The notes under the pieces are model-generated. The model was not told the origin of the DNA and did no database searches. It saw nothing but the letters and a program-made list of their open reading frames with translations. Shown piece by piece: positions 1 to 12,804 of a DNA stretch of 64,000 nt (the stretch's first letter is position 1; every line of letters begins with the position of its first letter). A program made the translations under genes and the position numbers. Source of the stretch: Balanoglossus misakiensis (Eukaryota; Hemichordata); NCBI GenBank assembly GCA_040954595.2, contig CM082578.2, forward strand, positions 8,494,001 to 8,558,000, given 5' to 3'.

Positions 1-123
1 GTTTAACATCTGAGACTGGTGGTATTGGTCTGGGGGAAAAAACGACAATTCATTTTAAATGAATGCCAGTACAAGAACACTTGATACTTGGTTTTTCGGT
101 CGACACCGACGAAGTATAAACGC

Positions 124-3100
124 ATGGCAACGACTACGGAGTTTCCCGACTACCTGGAACTCCTAAAAGCCGAGGAAACGTTCACCGACAGCACGGCTGT
201 TGAAGACGACGACACACAGGAATGGCTGCTTGTAACGCGCATGAAGAAACTCTTCGACGTCGGGCAGGACTCCATGGACGAAACCGGGCAATGTATACTC
301 GATGACTGGGTGTCCATTCAAGACAGGTTTGAAGAAAAAGAAAAGTGGGATGGTGGAAGCGGTGTCCAGACCGGCGGTGACCGTCCAGTACACACAATGG
401 ACGATTTGTTGGACAAAACACCCTTGTATATTCCGACGAGGTAACGTCGCTGCGACTGCGAAAATTGTGTTTCGTTTTTTTACCTTCTCATAAAACTGCC
501 ATTTGTCTATAGTTTCGAAAAATTAATGGCGTATTCATCTGTAAATCGTGTTGGAAATTTAAACCTTTCCACACCATGTGTTATCTTCATTTAACGGTTG
601 ATTTCCTAGCTTGGTAGAACTTGAAAGACTGTATCTCAGCCCAGGGGCTGACCTGACTAAAATCCCACAAAATTCAGCAAAAAAAATCACCCCTAAAAAT
701 ACTTGTCACAGCCTATACTACACAAACGCATTATTGGAATTCTCAATATTTGGGGATTTGTAACTTTACAAGGAGAGTTTGGATTTTCCATCTTCTAAAA
801 CCCGCTTATAACTCCCACTCGTGTTGCAGAGGACAGAGTAGGTTATCGAAGTGGATGGCTGGTCGCGCCAGTAACAGCGATGACAAAATAAACCACGCCG
901 ACGAGACGTCCGATTTGACGGTGGAAATCTCGCTTTCCCAGCCTCTGTTGCCACAGGTAACTACTCGAAGTAAAGTCGTTCCCAATTCAATCAGTATGTT
1001 GTCATATCTCATGGGCAATAGGTGAATTAACGGTGATTGTAACTCACTGACAATTAATTCTTCCAGTTAACATTGCCGTGTTGAGGTATAGACCTAACGT
1101 TTGGCTGTTTTGAACACCGAGAAACGGCATCTTTACAAATACCCTTATATGGTCAAAACTGTCGTGTCTTAGATTTTTTATGAACATGTGGGGCGACCTT
1201 TTTTGCGTGACCACACAGTGAAAATATGTCATTGGTCATAACTTGTAATGCTAACTGCAACTAAAGCATTGTGTAAATCATGGGAAGGCAATGCAAAAGA
1301 CCATGATGTAAAAAGAATAACAAAGAGATTACATTGATTGTTCATGGTAGGCCTAAGATGTACTTTAGAGAGTTTACGTTTTACCTAATAGGAGGAACGA
1401 AAACCCACAAACGAAGATTATCAAAAAGTCCTGTCACGGCTGGCGGAGAAGGCCAGAGAGACAACAGAGCGGGAGCGGTTGTTCCTTGAGACGCACACCT
1501 TGACCGATGAAGCGCCTGTGTTCGAAGACTTCACCGACAAGGAAGAGCCTGGGAGATCGAAGTCGACGGAGAGGAAATCGAGGAAACGGCGCGCATCGAC
1601 CAGGACGGGGAAGACCGCTTCGAAGTACTGGCAAACGCCCCTCGGGATCGCCGTCCGGAAAAATATACCTCTGATTGACATCCTGCAGAAGAAGTGGCGG
1701 TTCGTCTACAAAGGGAACAGGAAGCTGTTCATGGAGAAGAACGCGAAGCCCGGCGAGCGCGCCGTGTCTGTGGAGGTCGACTGCAGCGACGCCTCCTCGC
1801 TCAAGTTGGAGGAGGCGACGCAGAAAGAGGGAGCGCCCGGGTGTCCAACTGACAAAGAGGCCGCGAACGAGGGCGCGGTGAAGGATAAAGAGGGAGCTTG
1901 CGAGAAGGGTGATCTGGCTAAGAGCGAAACAGTAATCGGCGAGAACCCCGAGTGGTGTCGTATCTTAAACGAGAGTCGCTTCCAGCCGACGGCGAAGGCA
2001 TTCATCCCCCAGAGCCAGCAAATGTCTGTTGCCATCACAACGGTGACCACAACCACCGCGTACAAACCCGTGTATCCTCACACGACCAGCGTCTGGTCAA
2101 CTCTCAACAGTCCAGTCCAACACCACCAACCGCAGCTCGGGCCAGTGGCCAAACAGCAGCCCCAGGCACAGGCACGACCCGTAGTTTTCGTCCCACCTCC
2201 TCCACGTTACGGCGTTTATCCGAAGCCGGAATTTGTAATGCCTATTATACACCATCCCATCGGTTCGGGGTTTATCCGTTGGCGGCAGCAATACCTAGCG
2301 CAAAGTCAACGATATCCATCGCAGGAGAACTTCCAGAGGTCAATGGGCCTAATCCGTGAACCGGTGCTGGGAAGCGGAACGGTGGTACAGAGACCGCCGT
2401 TCGCCCAACGGCCGCCTCAACCCCAGTACGCGGGTCACCCCCGAAACCACTTCCAGGCCACGAACCAACCTCAGCCGCCGAACCAGAGCCCCTCACAGTT
2501 TCCGACCACGATGCCGCCTCAACAACAAACGCCACCCAACAAGAAGGCACCGACAATGGGAGATCCGAATTTATTTTCTGGTTTACAAGATCATCAGAAA
2601 AAGACTAACCAAACATCCCAAATGGACAGGTGAGTGGACAAAAGGGTTCTTTCGTTGGGTTTTATTATCACTTATCTCCTTTAAGAAGTAAACTTGGCAG
2701 GAATCTTTGAATTTCGCATTCAGCCTGTCAATCCATATCGTTTTGGGATTGCGAGTTGCAATCCTTCTACGACAAAATTGTTTTCATGTCTGAACAACGA
2801 AAAAATTTGGAATGGGTGATTTTACGCCAAAAAGCACGTTCACACATTCAACTGAGTAACAACATAGACACGATAGTTTCTGTCTATATACTTCTCGTAT
2901 GCTAAAAAGCACACCGTGCCATGAAGTACAAGCAGCCTTCTGGCAACCAATTTGTATTAGAACAACTCTTCACTGCCCGTTTGTCTAACCAACAGAGGAA
3001 GTGATTCTGCAGTCACCGAGCTTGCAAAGGAAACGACCGGGCACGAGAGCCAGCCGTCCCGTTCCCCTGGCGACGCCGCGCATCACCAGAGCCCGAACCA

Positions 3101-3237
3101 CGCCCTGAAAAACCCTGGCCAGCAAAAGCCGACTCAGAGCCAGTCGCAACCTCCTGTCAACCGGCCACAGTTAAACCAACAACAGATGACCGCCCTGTCC
3201 CCGAAAGCGAGCGGTAACCAGTCGAAAACAACTGGTC

Positions 3238-3309
<72 letters not shown>

Positions 3310-3866
3310 ATCAACAACAAAAACAGCAGCAGCAGCGTAATAGTTACCAGCAGTTGCCGCCATGGTGGAACCGGGCAAATCCGCCCTATGTCCAACTGCG
3401 GCAGTCCGAGTTGGCGGATTGGTATTATCATTGGGAATTTTCTCAGAAGATGGGATTAAATACAAGTCACCTGCACCCTGCTCTACAATATCAAGCGCCA
3501 ATACGGCCTCCATTTTATCCTCCCCGACATGGATCGCCCAGGTCGGCTACAGCGGACAATGTTCACAAACCAACCGCGGCCCCGCCTCAGGAACAACCGC
3601 TAGTCCGGAACGGCGTACCCAGCATGCATCCGAGTCCTCCCAGCATTCAACGCCAACAGCAAAACTGGGGCCAGAGTAATCTCAATCCGAACGTTGCCTC
3701 ATTTTCAAATAGGAATTCAACCCAGAGCTTGCGGCATGGCTCACCTGTCGCCAAAAAAGATGGCGGTCAGGTGAAGCCCGAGAAAGTCAGCTGTGACAAA
3801 ACCGACATTCGTGTAAAAAGAACATCACTTCAAGACGTGGACCTCACGAAGGGGAATACAACTTGA
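124..3866 (+). CDS. Unrecognised polyglutamine protein, four exons, ~850 aa
   Basis: Exons 124-440, 830-956, 1392-2629 and 2996-3866; phases close and the total is 2553 nt. I start at 124 because it is the first ATG in the open frame. I do not recognise the family. Exon 1 encodes an acidic N-terminus with a helical stretch (RMKKLFDV, DDWVSIQDRFEEKEKW). Exon 3 begins with a charged probable coiled coil, then a basic RKSRKRRAS stretch that could be a nuclear localisation signal. Next is a compact, ordered-looking block (KYWQTPLGIAVRKNIPLIDI then LQKKWRFVYKGNRKLF, about residues 200-235), which is the best probe for homology. The rest is low-complexity P/Q/S-rich sequence. Exon 4 carries an uninterrupted CAA run coding Q642-665, then YQQQKQQQQ. 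Such composition is common in RNA-binding and transcription-linked proteins, but no function is claimed. A polyadenylation signal follows at 3988. Confidence 0.72.
3237..3308 (+). repeat. (CAA)24 coding microsatellite
   Basis: There are 24 perfect CAA codons in frame inside exon 4 of the polyglutamine gene. No CAG interrupts the run. Just downstream the glutamine codons switch to CAG. Confidence 0.95.
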
Positions 3867-3987
3867 AAACTCAAAATCCACTTCGTGCAAAGTTTGGATA
3901 TACAAGTCCAATGGATTCCGCTTTCTATTGTGAGTTCAACAACGTTATATAAACTCTGAGACGGCCTGGAAGGATGTAACAATCGGG

Positions 3988-3993
3988 AATAAA
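3988..3993 (+). promoter_or_regulatory. Polyadenylation signal of the polyglutamine gene
   Basis: AATAAA lies 122 bases after the stop codon and is followed by T-rich sequence. Confidence 0.6.
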
Positions 3994-4387
3994 ATTATTT
4001 TTTTATCATTTTACATATTTCATGAAGACGTAGAGAGGAATAGATGTTGTATTTTTGTTCTGTTTACTGAATATTTAATTAAAAAAACGATTTGAAATTG
4101 TACTTTGTATTCTTTGTTTAATGTTTCAAACGATTGTCAGTTAAAAGAAAAAAAGATTTGACATAGAGAATGCAGCCCTGATCTTTTTTTTTATATAAAA
4201 AAGTGTCTGCATCGATTTTAGTGCAAAGACGAAAAGTTTACTTTGAGAATACACAACGATGAAAGTTCTTGTAAGCTGTACTTAATTCTTGAATATTTTA
4301 TATTGGCGTCCATGGATCTCGCAAAAAATATCGACACTCTAATTTCTAAAGACAATTAAATTAACAGCGTGGTTGATTGTATTCATT
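3994..4387. other. Convergent intergenic / 3' UTR stretch
   Basis: AT-rich sequence between two converging genes, with several A and T runs. I see no reading frame, RNA gene or repeat family here. It presumably holds the 3' UTR of the minus-strand reductase. Confidence 0.5.
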
Positions 4388-6732
4388 TCATTTCTTGGTA
4401 GCTTTCGGCATATCGATGGCGACACCCCTGCCGTTATATTCATCTGTTGCCAAGGCGAGCAGCATAAACTTGGCGACGTTGGCCCGAGGAATTTTACCAG
4501 CACCCCCTACGACGAACTGGCGCTCTTCAATCTTGAAGTCATTATCTGTCAAAGACAAATTTTGGTGAAAAAATAAGTGACAATTGGCAATGAATAAGTC
4601 AACTTACATTGATCATGCATTGAACACGAATTATGCTGTAAAACAACAATCTGATTAAAATCAAAGGTTGGCTCGATCTTTACTATTGTGGCATACATTC
4701 GAGAACAGAACAGTCAAACCTACCAAATATAAAATGGTACCGTGCCTTCTACCGTGAAGATTTATACAACACGCATATTTCAATTCAGTTTCAGTTTCAG
4801 TTTCAGTTTCAGAAACGATGAACATTCTCGTGTGTATGACTGTCATCCAACCTTTCACGACCATTCCGGATAAATTTGTAAATTCACGTGACGACACATC
4901 CATGATTTGTAGGAACTCACCGTTCATCCTGGCATTTGTAAGCATTCCTGGCCTCACGATGGTGAACTTGATATCGTTACATTCGCCGAAAAGATAGTCT
5001 TCCATGATTGCCATACTAGACAGAGGTTTCTTCAGGAAAAGCGGCTTCACAAACTTCTCAAGCATAGCCGGCCCTGGATCTTTCGGATCCGCTAGAAAAG
5101 AGATTTGTGAATTAATTGTACAGGCACCATCGATGAGTCTAGAGCTTTAAGTTACAATACCATGATTTGGTAGTTTTCGAGGGGGTGCATTTTATATGAA
5201 TGTAGAAAATCTGCCCGACTGGAGATTCTAAGTTGAGTACATGAAACGTGCGATGAAATCTTTCACTATACCGACACATACCCCCCTCGCCCCTTTCGAA
5301 CATTTCAAAAACTGAACTTCACTTACAGACGGCACACCACGACGTTATACACACCAGTCTGTACACGTCGGAATCCCTCATGGCCGGAACTATCGCCCTC
5401 ATGCTGTCTTCATAGAACGTATACCTGGAGAACATTTTCTGCGGGCAACCAAGACACGACAAAACAGCATCGTGTCCAGTGAAGTACGGCTGTAGCGAAT
5501 CACTGGACATCACATCGGCTTGAACAACCTGTGAAAATGGTATGAAAAGCGTAGAATGATTTCCACTGAGTGTGTGATAGATAAAAGTAAGGAAGTTTTT
5601 TTTTCTTTTATCCATTAAGTAAAATCAATACATTCACGTTCCGTAAGTAACGGTGAAACTGTCGGAGTAAAATGCATCGTATCGAACCGGTTACGACATA
5701 TGATGGTGACGTCATCAGATATCGAGCATGCAAAGTTATAGACGTCAATCAATCTCCTCGGAAATAAAGCCATGCTTTCGTAATATCCTCCAAGGATCAG
5801 TCATCAGAAACACTGAGTGAATACCAGTAAGTTTACACTGGTTTAAGGAGACGTGACAGATACCCGCAGTGAAGTCATACTGCCAGGGGCTATTATTGTC
5901 AGAACGATAGGCGTTATATGACCATGAGTAGACTGGCATGGCCGCTCTAGTCTAGTCCTGTACACGCGCCAATTTCATGCGAGGAATGTTTACTATATGT
6001 AACACTAAATACCTGTTATATTCCTTACGTAAGACAGTTACGATCTGGTACACTTTGATCATTGTACACTGCGGACCTTTGACGTTCTTATATGCTCGTC
6101 ACCTGAAAATTCCCGTATTTTATTGTACATGTACATTTTATCTTTGTTGATAAAACTATGTTGAGAATATCCCCCATAAATACTAACCTATTATGATAAT
6201 CATTTTAGTTACGTAAGACGTTCGAAAGAGTGTAGTTCTCAGTGGTCGAAGCTCCCGGTGTAAATGTCACACCAGGCCTGCTGCACAAACTATTTGCAGG
6301 GACTACCTCGAGCTAAGCGCGTTCTACCAAACGTTCCCAAGATAGAAGAAGCGAAATAGACAGTCTAATGACAAACAAACATACCCAAGGAGTACAATCA
6401 CAGCGAACAATTTTATGGAGACAAAAATAAAAACGCCAAACGACTATGAGCAAATGTATTACGTAAAGCTCAGCCTACTGTTAGTCTGATTTTAAAAAGC
6501 CCACACACAGTCGCTTGCGGCGATCGTTAAAAAAAAGACTTTTCATTGTGTCGCCTTTGACAGACTATGTAGAAACTATAGTAAAGGAAAAGGTTACCTT
6601 GAGGTTATTGTGCTTAATTTTCATGTTTGACGGATTTCTGACGATAGCGGTCAGTTGGTGCCCCTGATCGAGGGCTTGTTGCACGAGCAAAACACCAGTA
6701 CGCCCTGTCGCACCCAATACTATAAGTTTCAT
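4388..6732 (-). CDS. BLVRB: NAD(P)H-dependent flavin/biliverdin reductase (BLVRB/NmrA-like)
   Basis: Minus-strand exons 6598-6732, 5327-5528, 4921-5091 and 4388-4545 give 221 aa (human BLVRB is 206). The protein opens MKLIVLGATGRTGVLL, a Rossmann strand with the GATGRTG dinucleotide-binding loop at residues 7-13. Next come the family motifs HDAVLSCLG (end of the second Rossmann half) and RLVCITS (strand with the catalytic-region serine). Exon 3 has FTIVRPGMLTNARMNG, and the C-terminus has KIPRANVAKFMLLALATDEYNGR, in the same order as BLVRB. The family is cytosolic and reduces flavins, biliverdin IX-beta or related quinones with NADPH. The orthologue is not certain because invertebrates often carry several atypical SDR paralogues. 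Its start faces away from the receptor gene starting at 7803. Confidence 0.85.
4786..4812. repeat. TTTCAG hexamer repeat
   Basis: About four and a half copies of a TTTCAG hexamer lie in the last intron of the reductase gene. Confidence 0.85.
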
Positions 6733-7802
6733 GTTGATATTTCTGTCGCGTTTCTTGCTCGTCCGCTGTTCTGGGGGTCGCTTCTTGTCCCTGCTCTAGT
6801 CAAATTTCGTCAACGTCTCCACAGTGGACTTTCCAACTTTTGATGATTTGTGGACTGCGGTCTCTGCACTCACGCATATTACCGACGAGATCTCGTGCAT
6901 CGCGAGAAACACACGAGATTTGACCAGTTGGCAACAACTGTCAAGTCATCATTCGTGGACCGTCCCGAACAGCAGACTATCACAATGCAGTGTCGTCCGT
7001 CTGTATACATAATTTGATTGAATTTTGTCGACCAAGGATTTGTAGCAGTGCTTATTATTATTGTTTTTTTTTAAAAGACCGTGGTATATCCTGTTCAGAG
7101 AAAAGAAGATGATTTGATCGACCCGCATTTGCCTTGCGGAACGAATTTGTAGAGATCGGGAAGCGAAGGCACATCAGATGACGGAGTGGATGTTCTCAAT
7201 GTTTCTTTACTACACACTTTCAAGTTGAAAGTGGAGTTCTATAAAGTGTGAAAATAATTGATATGCTCGTAATATAATGACTACTATTTGTTTGGGGTTT
7301 GTGAAAGTTTGTAAACTTGAGCGCATTTTGTCTCATTGATTGATTGAAAGTTACGCCAGTGTTTCCTGCAAGAAAATACGGTTTAATGAGACGTTTCAAC
7401 AAGCGAAAGACTAGATTTACTTTAATCAAATTCGTTCATTATATCAACAAAACATTGTGGAAACACTCGAATGTCATGATATTACATATCCATCGTATGA
7501 AATCCGATCAAACATCGACGAGTTCAGATAATTTCTAATAATGATCTCGAGCATCATTGGTTGCACGAGGACCGCAGCAACGAACGCTGCATGGCAACGG
7601 GTGAGCTATTATACTACTTCGTTCATTTTGTGCCATCCGTGGAACTTGAAAACAAGTGTCCACACCTGCGCACTACGGTCGAGTTTCGACACGCATCTTC
7701 TCACGAACCTTTCAACTTGCACGCGGATTTGAATTGAACTGGAGTGGATTTCCCAACTCTATCGACATTTTTTTTACCTCGGATCCTCTTCACGTTGAAA
7801 AT
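6733..7802. other. Divergent upstream region between reductase and receptor genes
   Basis: About 1.07 kb separates the two start codons. Only short chance frames are visible. The stretch must hold both promoters and the 5' UTRs, but I can place no specific site. A poly-T/A stretch lies near 7065. Confidence 0.45.
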
Positions 7803-10800
7803 ATGCGGCGTTTGACTTTTCCCCTCGGGATGTTCATTCTAATCCCGGCGCTGCTGATGCCGGTTCCCGCCAGCGCCGACGCTTACGTGGTTTACAGCCG
7901 GAGTGGGGATGTCTTGATCGGAGGGTTGTTTCCGCTGCACGACTACGACGGACACTTGGCCGAATGCGGCAACTTGCTGAATATGTCCGCGCTGCGGATG
8001 GTAGAAGCCATGGCATTCGCCGTGGAGGAGATCAACGCGGACGAATCGATCTTGCCCAACGTGACCATCGGGTTCGAGATCTACGACACGTGCCTCGATT
8101 CCATGAAGACTTTGGAGAGATCTCTGGAGTTGGTGCCGGCGCAGCGCTCATTTCTGTGTCTCAACCGGGACCCCGTCGTCTCGATTCCAGACCGCAAAAA
8201 CGGAAAGATTCTGAACCAGCTGCCGCTTTGCAAGAAGTACATGGCAGCTGCCGTCGGCGCAAGAAGGAGCACCTCAAGCGTCCAGGCGGCAAGCTTGCTG
8301 GGCATCTATCGTCTGCCGCAGATCAGCTATCTCTCCACCTGCGATGACCTGAGCAACAAGAACAAGTACCCGTTCTTCATGCGCACCGTACCGCCCGACA
8401 AATATCAAATCAGGGCAATGGCGAGCCTGTTGTTGTACTTCAACTGGACCTTCGTGTCCGTCGTGTACTCGGACGAAGTCTACGGCACGGGCGGTTCGTC
8501 CTCTTTTTACAGCCTGGCCGAGGAGACCGGGATTTGTATCACCACGCTCTTTCGGTTGTCGGAGAGTGCAGCCCAGGCCGACTACGATGCCGTGATCGCA
8601 GGGCTGCTGAAGTACACCCCGGCCGCCAAGGTGGTCATCTTGTTCGCCCATTCAGACCAAGCCAACTTGTTACTGGAAGCCAGTGCAAGAGCTGGTGTTG
8701 TTGGCGAGTTTATTTGGATCGGCAGTGACAGTTGGGGGTCGGAAGGCCTAGCAAGAATCAATGGGCATCAGGGCGCGGCATTTGGTATGTTCTAGTATCA
8801 CGAGTTAAAATAATAAGAGTCATTTTTTACAAATTGAAAAGGTATGCGATCGCCTGTGCAAATTTAACAACAGAAAGTTAATATCTAGTTATTGGTTTCG
8901 CTCCTTGTTTGAGATCAAATACAAATTAATAAATCTAATTTGCGTTACTTATATTTAGGCTCACTGCTCTTCAAACCGCGCACATCAAGAGTCCCGGAGT
9001 TCGAGGAATATTATTCGAGCATAGTGCCTTCAAAGAGTGATAATCCATGGATTTACGAGTTCCTGGAGGAGTACACCGGTTGTTCCAGGTATCCTAACTG
9101 GACTGGGAAGGGCAGCTGCGATGAGCCCGGATTGCTGACGGTCACGGACGATGAGGACCACGCGGCTCTGATCATCGACGCCGTGTACGCAATCGCCCGG
9201 GCCATTCACGTGATCCAGGAACGTTACTGCAGCAGCGAGGATCCGCTGTGCGACGCCATCTCCCCGCCGATAGGGGACGTCCTGATGGGGCTCCTTCTTC
9301 AGCTGAACTTCACGGGGGCCAACGGCGCCGTCAGCTTCGATGAAAACGGGGACCCGGCGGCGGGAGCGTACGTGATAAGCAACGTTCAGATTGGCGAGGA
9401 CGGCAGGCACGTTCTGGTTCCGGTGGGTCGCTGGAGCAGCCAGGTCGGGGACACCCTGGGCGACCTGGAACTGTTTGGTGAGATCCAGTGGAACAACGGC
9501 ACTTGTCGCACCTCGGAGTACAACGCGACCGGCCAGAGCGGGAGCGTGCCGAGCTCGACCTGCAGCCAGCCGTGCAAGGCCGGCGAGGTCACGCTCAGGT
9601 CGTCGGAGTGGGAGTGCTGCTGGATGTGTCAGAAGTGCCAGCTCCGGGAGATCATGGTGAAAAACGACACCGAGTGCCAGGAATGCCTCGGCTTCACCTG
9701 GCCGCACCCCGACCAGCGCCACTGCGAGGAGATCCCGCCGGACTACCTCAAATGGTCAGACCCCTGGGCAATCACCTTCGCCATTGTCGCCTCCTTATGC
9801 CTGCTTGCCACCATAGCAACCGTTGTCGTCTACATCGCACACAACGACAACCGCCTTATCAAGGCCTCGAGTCGTGAACTGTGTTATATACTACTGCTCG
9901 GCATCACTTTCCTCTACGTCACCGTATTCTACCATCTGGCCAAACCGTCGCACACCGTGTGTTGCTTTCGCCGATGGACCTTCACGTCGCTGTGTATGAT
10001 CTACGCACCCCTAGCAACGAAGACTAACCGGATCTATCGAATCTTTGCAAGTGGCAAGAAGTCCGTCAAGAGACCACGATTTGTTAGCTCCCAAGCACAG
10101 GTGATCATCGCCATTACGTTGGTATCTGTCCAGGTGAGAAGATGTCTAAGTCTACATCGATCATATCATCATGATATCGTATCGTATCGGATGACACCGC
10201 ACCACACCGCACCACACCACACCACACCACACCACATCACCCGTTTTTGTGTTCAGTCTTATTCAATTTCATCGTACTAGTATTTAGGCTACATCATTCG
10301 GACAGAGAGATTGTTTTAAACGTCGGTTTATTAATCTATTTCGTCTCTAACAGGTTATCATAGCAACCACCTTGATCATCGTGTACCCACCAGAAGCCAT
10401 ACTTGTCATGGCAGACCCGAACAAACCGTACGTTGATCTGATGTGTCGGCCGTCGTTCGAGTTCGGCCTGATCTCTTTGTCGTACATCCTGCTTCTGTTG
10501 TGCGCCAGCGCCTATCAGGCCTTCAAGACGCGAAAGCTCCCGGCCAACTACAACGAGTCCCGGTTCATCACTTTCAGCGTGTTCTCCGCTCTGGTGATAG
10601 TCCTAGCGGTGCTGCCCGCCTGCTTCCTGACCGTGCCCTCCAAGTACAAGATAGTGTACGGCGTCATGGGTCTCCTGTTGAACGGTTCAGTCATACTGGG
10701 CTGTGTCTTCTTCCCGAAGATATTCGCCATCTACTTCGTCGAGGAGGACGAGCTCAACGTTCAGGTGCACAGCCCGCAGCACACGGCCGCCACGCGCCAA

Positions 10801-11094
10801 GCGACCACCGTAAGCAGCGTCCCTCGACAGGACTCGTACCTGTCGAACCCGGCGTCGTCCTCAAGTTGGAAAGATGGCGGCAAGAAGGAGAAAATAAGGC
10901 CGGTGAAGGTTTCAACTGTGTTCAGAATATGCGACAGGTTCCGGAAAACGAAAGTGTCCGATTCGAAAGAACACCTCCACGGGGACGAATGCACACACCG
11001 AGGGCGAGAGGAAGGAACGGCGACGCCTATTCAACGACACGCTTCCATCTCCACCTTGGAGAAGACATCACGTGATACAGAATCAGAAATTTAG
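7803..11094 (+). CDS. Class C GPCR, metabotropic glutamate receptor-like
   Basis: Exons 7803-8784, 8959-10133 and 10354-11094 give 965 aa. A signal peptide (residues 1-26) precedes a Venus flytrap domain (about 27-505) with the mGluR motifs LPQISY, RTVPPD, NWTFVSVVYSDEVYG, WIGSDSWGS and LCDAI. The cysteine-rich domain (about 509-582, ECCWMCQKC) follows. Seven helices (about 594-840) carry SSRELCYILL, TKTNRIYRIF, AQVIIAITLVSVQ, AFKTRKLPANYNES and GCVFFPK. The cytoplasmic tail is about 118 aa and ends SEI, fitting a class I PDZ ligand (S/T-x-hydrophobic). Against mammalian mGluR1 the contacts for the ligand's alpha-amino and alpha-carboxyl groups are kept (T179, D199, Y227, D309, serines near 158). 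The two basic contacts for the glutamate side chain are not: M66 replaces Arg78 and S429 replaces Lys409. It is therefore probably an amino-acid receptor, not certainly a glutamate receptor. The intron at 10134-10353 cuts helix 4. Confidence 0.92.
10190..10242. repeat. CACAC/ACACC simple repeat
   Basis: Imperfect 'accacac' tandem copies in intron 2 of the receptor gene, next to ATCATATC-like short repeats. Confidence 0.8.
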
Positions 11095-11102
11095 CTTTAT
11101 TA

Positions 11103-11108
11103 AATAAA
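11103..11108 (+). promoter_or_regulatory. Possible polyadenylation signal of the receptor gene
   Basis: AATAAA lies 9 bases after the stop codon. Other copies follow near 11124 and 11344, and I cannot tell which is used. Confidence 0.4.
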
Positions 11109-11941
11109 ACTGTCCAAATAACAATAAACGCGACAAGTAGACAATCTGTTTACAGACCATTTCATCTTGATGAACGTGCCTTATTTTAGCAAAGAAAAAA
11201 GATCATGTTATGTTTCTCAGTTCCGTGCACCTAGCAGACGCCTGCCACAAACTTTCATTTTGGAGAAGGCAGTAAGAGTCGACTTTTGCACTTAGCAAAT
11301 ACTTATTGAAAATTATTGTAATTATTGTAACTGACTAGATTTAAATAAATTTATGTGTTTGCGATGTATCCAGAACACCTCGAAACGCCACTCGTCACTT
11401 CGATATACGTTGTACAATTGGACTTGTATAATTTCGGATTATATCCCCTATTGTGTGGTCAGTTTCATAATTATTTAATGTAAAAAACAATTAAGTAGTT
11501 GGTAATCCATAGAGTATATTAGTTTGTTTTGTATTTCTATGTTAATTCACAGCACTCGGCAAATCTCTGTGGTATCAGAGTAACCACCTGTTGATATCGA
11601 TCCCCTTTTAATCCCCTTGGTGCGCATGACTGGAGACATGCAACATGCAAGGAGACTGGAAATCAGCTGGGCAACACGATCTGAAAACGAGGCTACGTCT
11701 CATTAAGTTGATTAATGATGCAATAGAAGCACTTAGTTATATAATCACAGCTCGACATTCATGATGTCTTCTTCTCCCCATTTGGGTCAATGCGGGATGT
11801 CGTCGTCATATTGAGTTTGAAAAGAACTTGAATTTGTACTTGGTCCCCGACCAGACCGACATTGTTCACAGCACTGTAAGTGACCGTGGGCGGGTCACCC
11901 GCAGGCGGTCAATAGAGTCCACTGCAGGCTTGTTCCGGCGC

Positions 11942-11989
11942 ATGGCGTGTCGGGTTGCTAAGGGTCGAGAGGTATTCGCCACCCGCCAG
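11942..11989 (+). other. Candidate 5' UTR exon end with short upstream ORF
   Basis: A 16-codon frame (MACRVAKGREVFATRQ) runs directly into the donor-like GTAAGTCG at 11990. Joined to the acceptor ending at 13156 it would read ACA TGA and stop. It would then be an upstream ORF in the NWD1-like leader, not an N-terminal extension. This rests on splice-site appearance only. Confidence 0.2.
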
Positions 11990-12608
11990 GTAAGTCGCTG
12001 TGTCCCGATAAATGGCGCAATAAACGGCGCGCTGACATAATGTAGTGTAGGTTTTTGTTGCAGGTACCTGGCTCAATATACTCCCAGATACTCACGTTCG
12101 TGATGTTGTCAAATCGATACTTGTTTTTAGGTTTGTTCATGTTGCAGTTCGATCGTCCGGCGCGCACAACGACGGTGGTGTAATACCTGGCCACCATGCA
12201 GAGCAGTGTGTCAAACGCCTTTCAAATGCACTAGAATAGTTCTCAAAACGTTTAACATTTTGATTACCTGTACCGAACACAGGCAGTATTTGTAATGGTC
12301 GCCCTTATTTATGAGCGTATTTTCAACGGACTTTCTCTGACCACCGTAAGAAAGTGGTTGGTGAGCGCGTCGTGACGGTCATTCGCTCTCATTTTGAAAG
12401 TGAACGCTAGATCAATCAATACAGTGAAAGCCAATTCCGTGTGTAAATGCTGTGCCCGATTGTTGTTTATAAAGTAGACACACCTCACCATAGACAATTT
12501 TAATGCACTTATTGTTAGCCTGCGCTTCGGTGAATTGTCTGACAACAAAATGAACAGAATGCCATCGAATAGGAATGTGTCGCTGTTTTTAACTGTTCTA
12601 CATAAGCA

Positions 12609-12628
12609 TGTGTGTGTGTGTGTGTGTG
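12609..12628. repeat. (GT)10 microsatellite
   Basis: Perfect TG dinucleotide run in intergenic DNA. Confidence 0.9.
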
Positions 12629-12780
12629 AAGATCGAATGTCCAGTGCAAAGATCGACGTACAACGTCATTACGGGACGAATGTACATAACATACGGACTC
12701 TCCAAAGGACGTAAATAAACAGGTCTTTACATGTAAAAAGTACATACTTTGCATATTGAAAATAGTTGCACGTCGGTAGA

Positions 12781-12804
12781 CATGACCCCACCAGTGGGGT
12801 CATG
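12781..12804. repeat. 24-base palindrome
   Basis: The arm CATGACCCCAC is followed by two bases and then its exact reverse complement GTGGGGTCATG. It lies in the intergenic region upstream of the NWD1-like gene. No family is recognised. Confidence 0.85.

Noticed and set aside
3157-3513. Antisense frames with long valine or leucine runs
   Set aside because: They are the reverse strand of the CAA polyglutamine run in a real exon.
9030-9722. 230-codon antisense frame in the receptor exon
   Set aside because: It is a shadow of the receptor coding sequence with no recognisable product.
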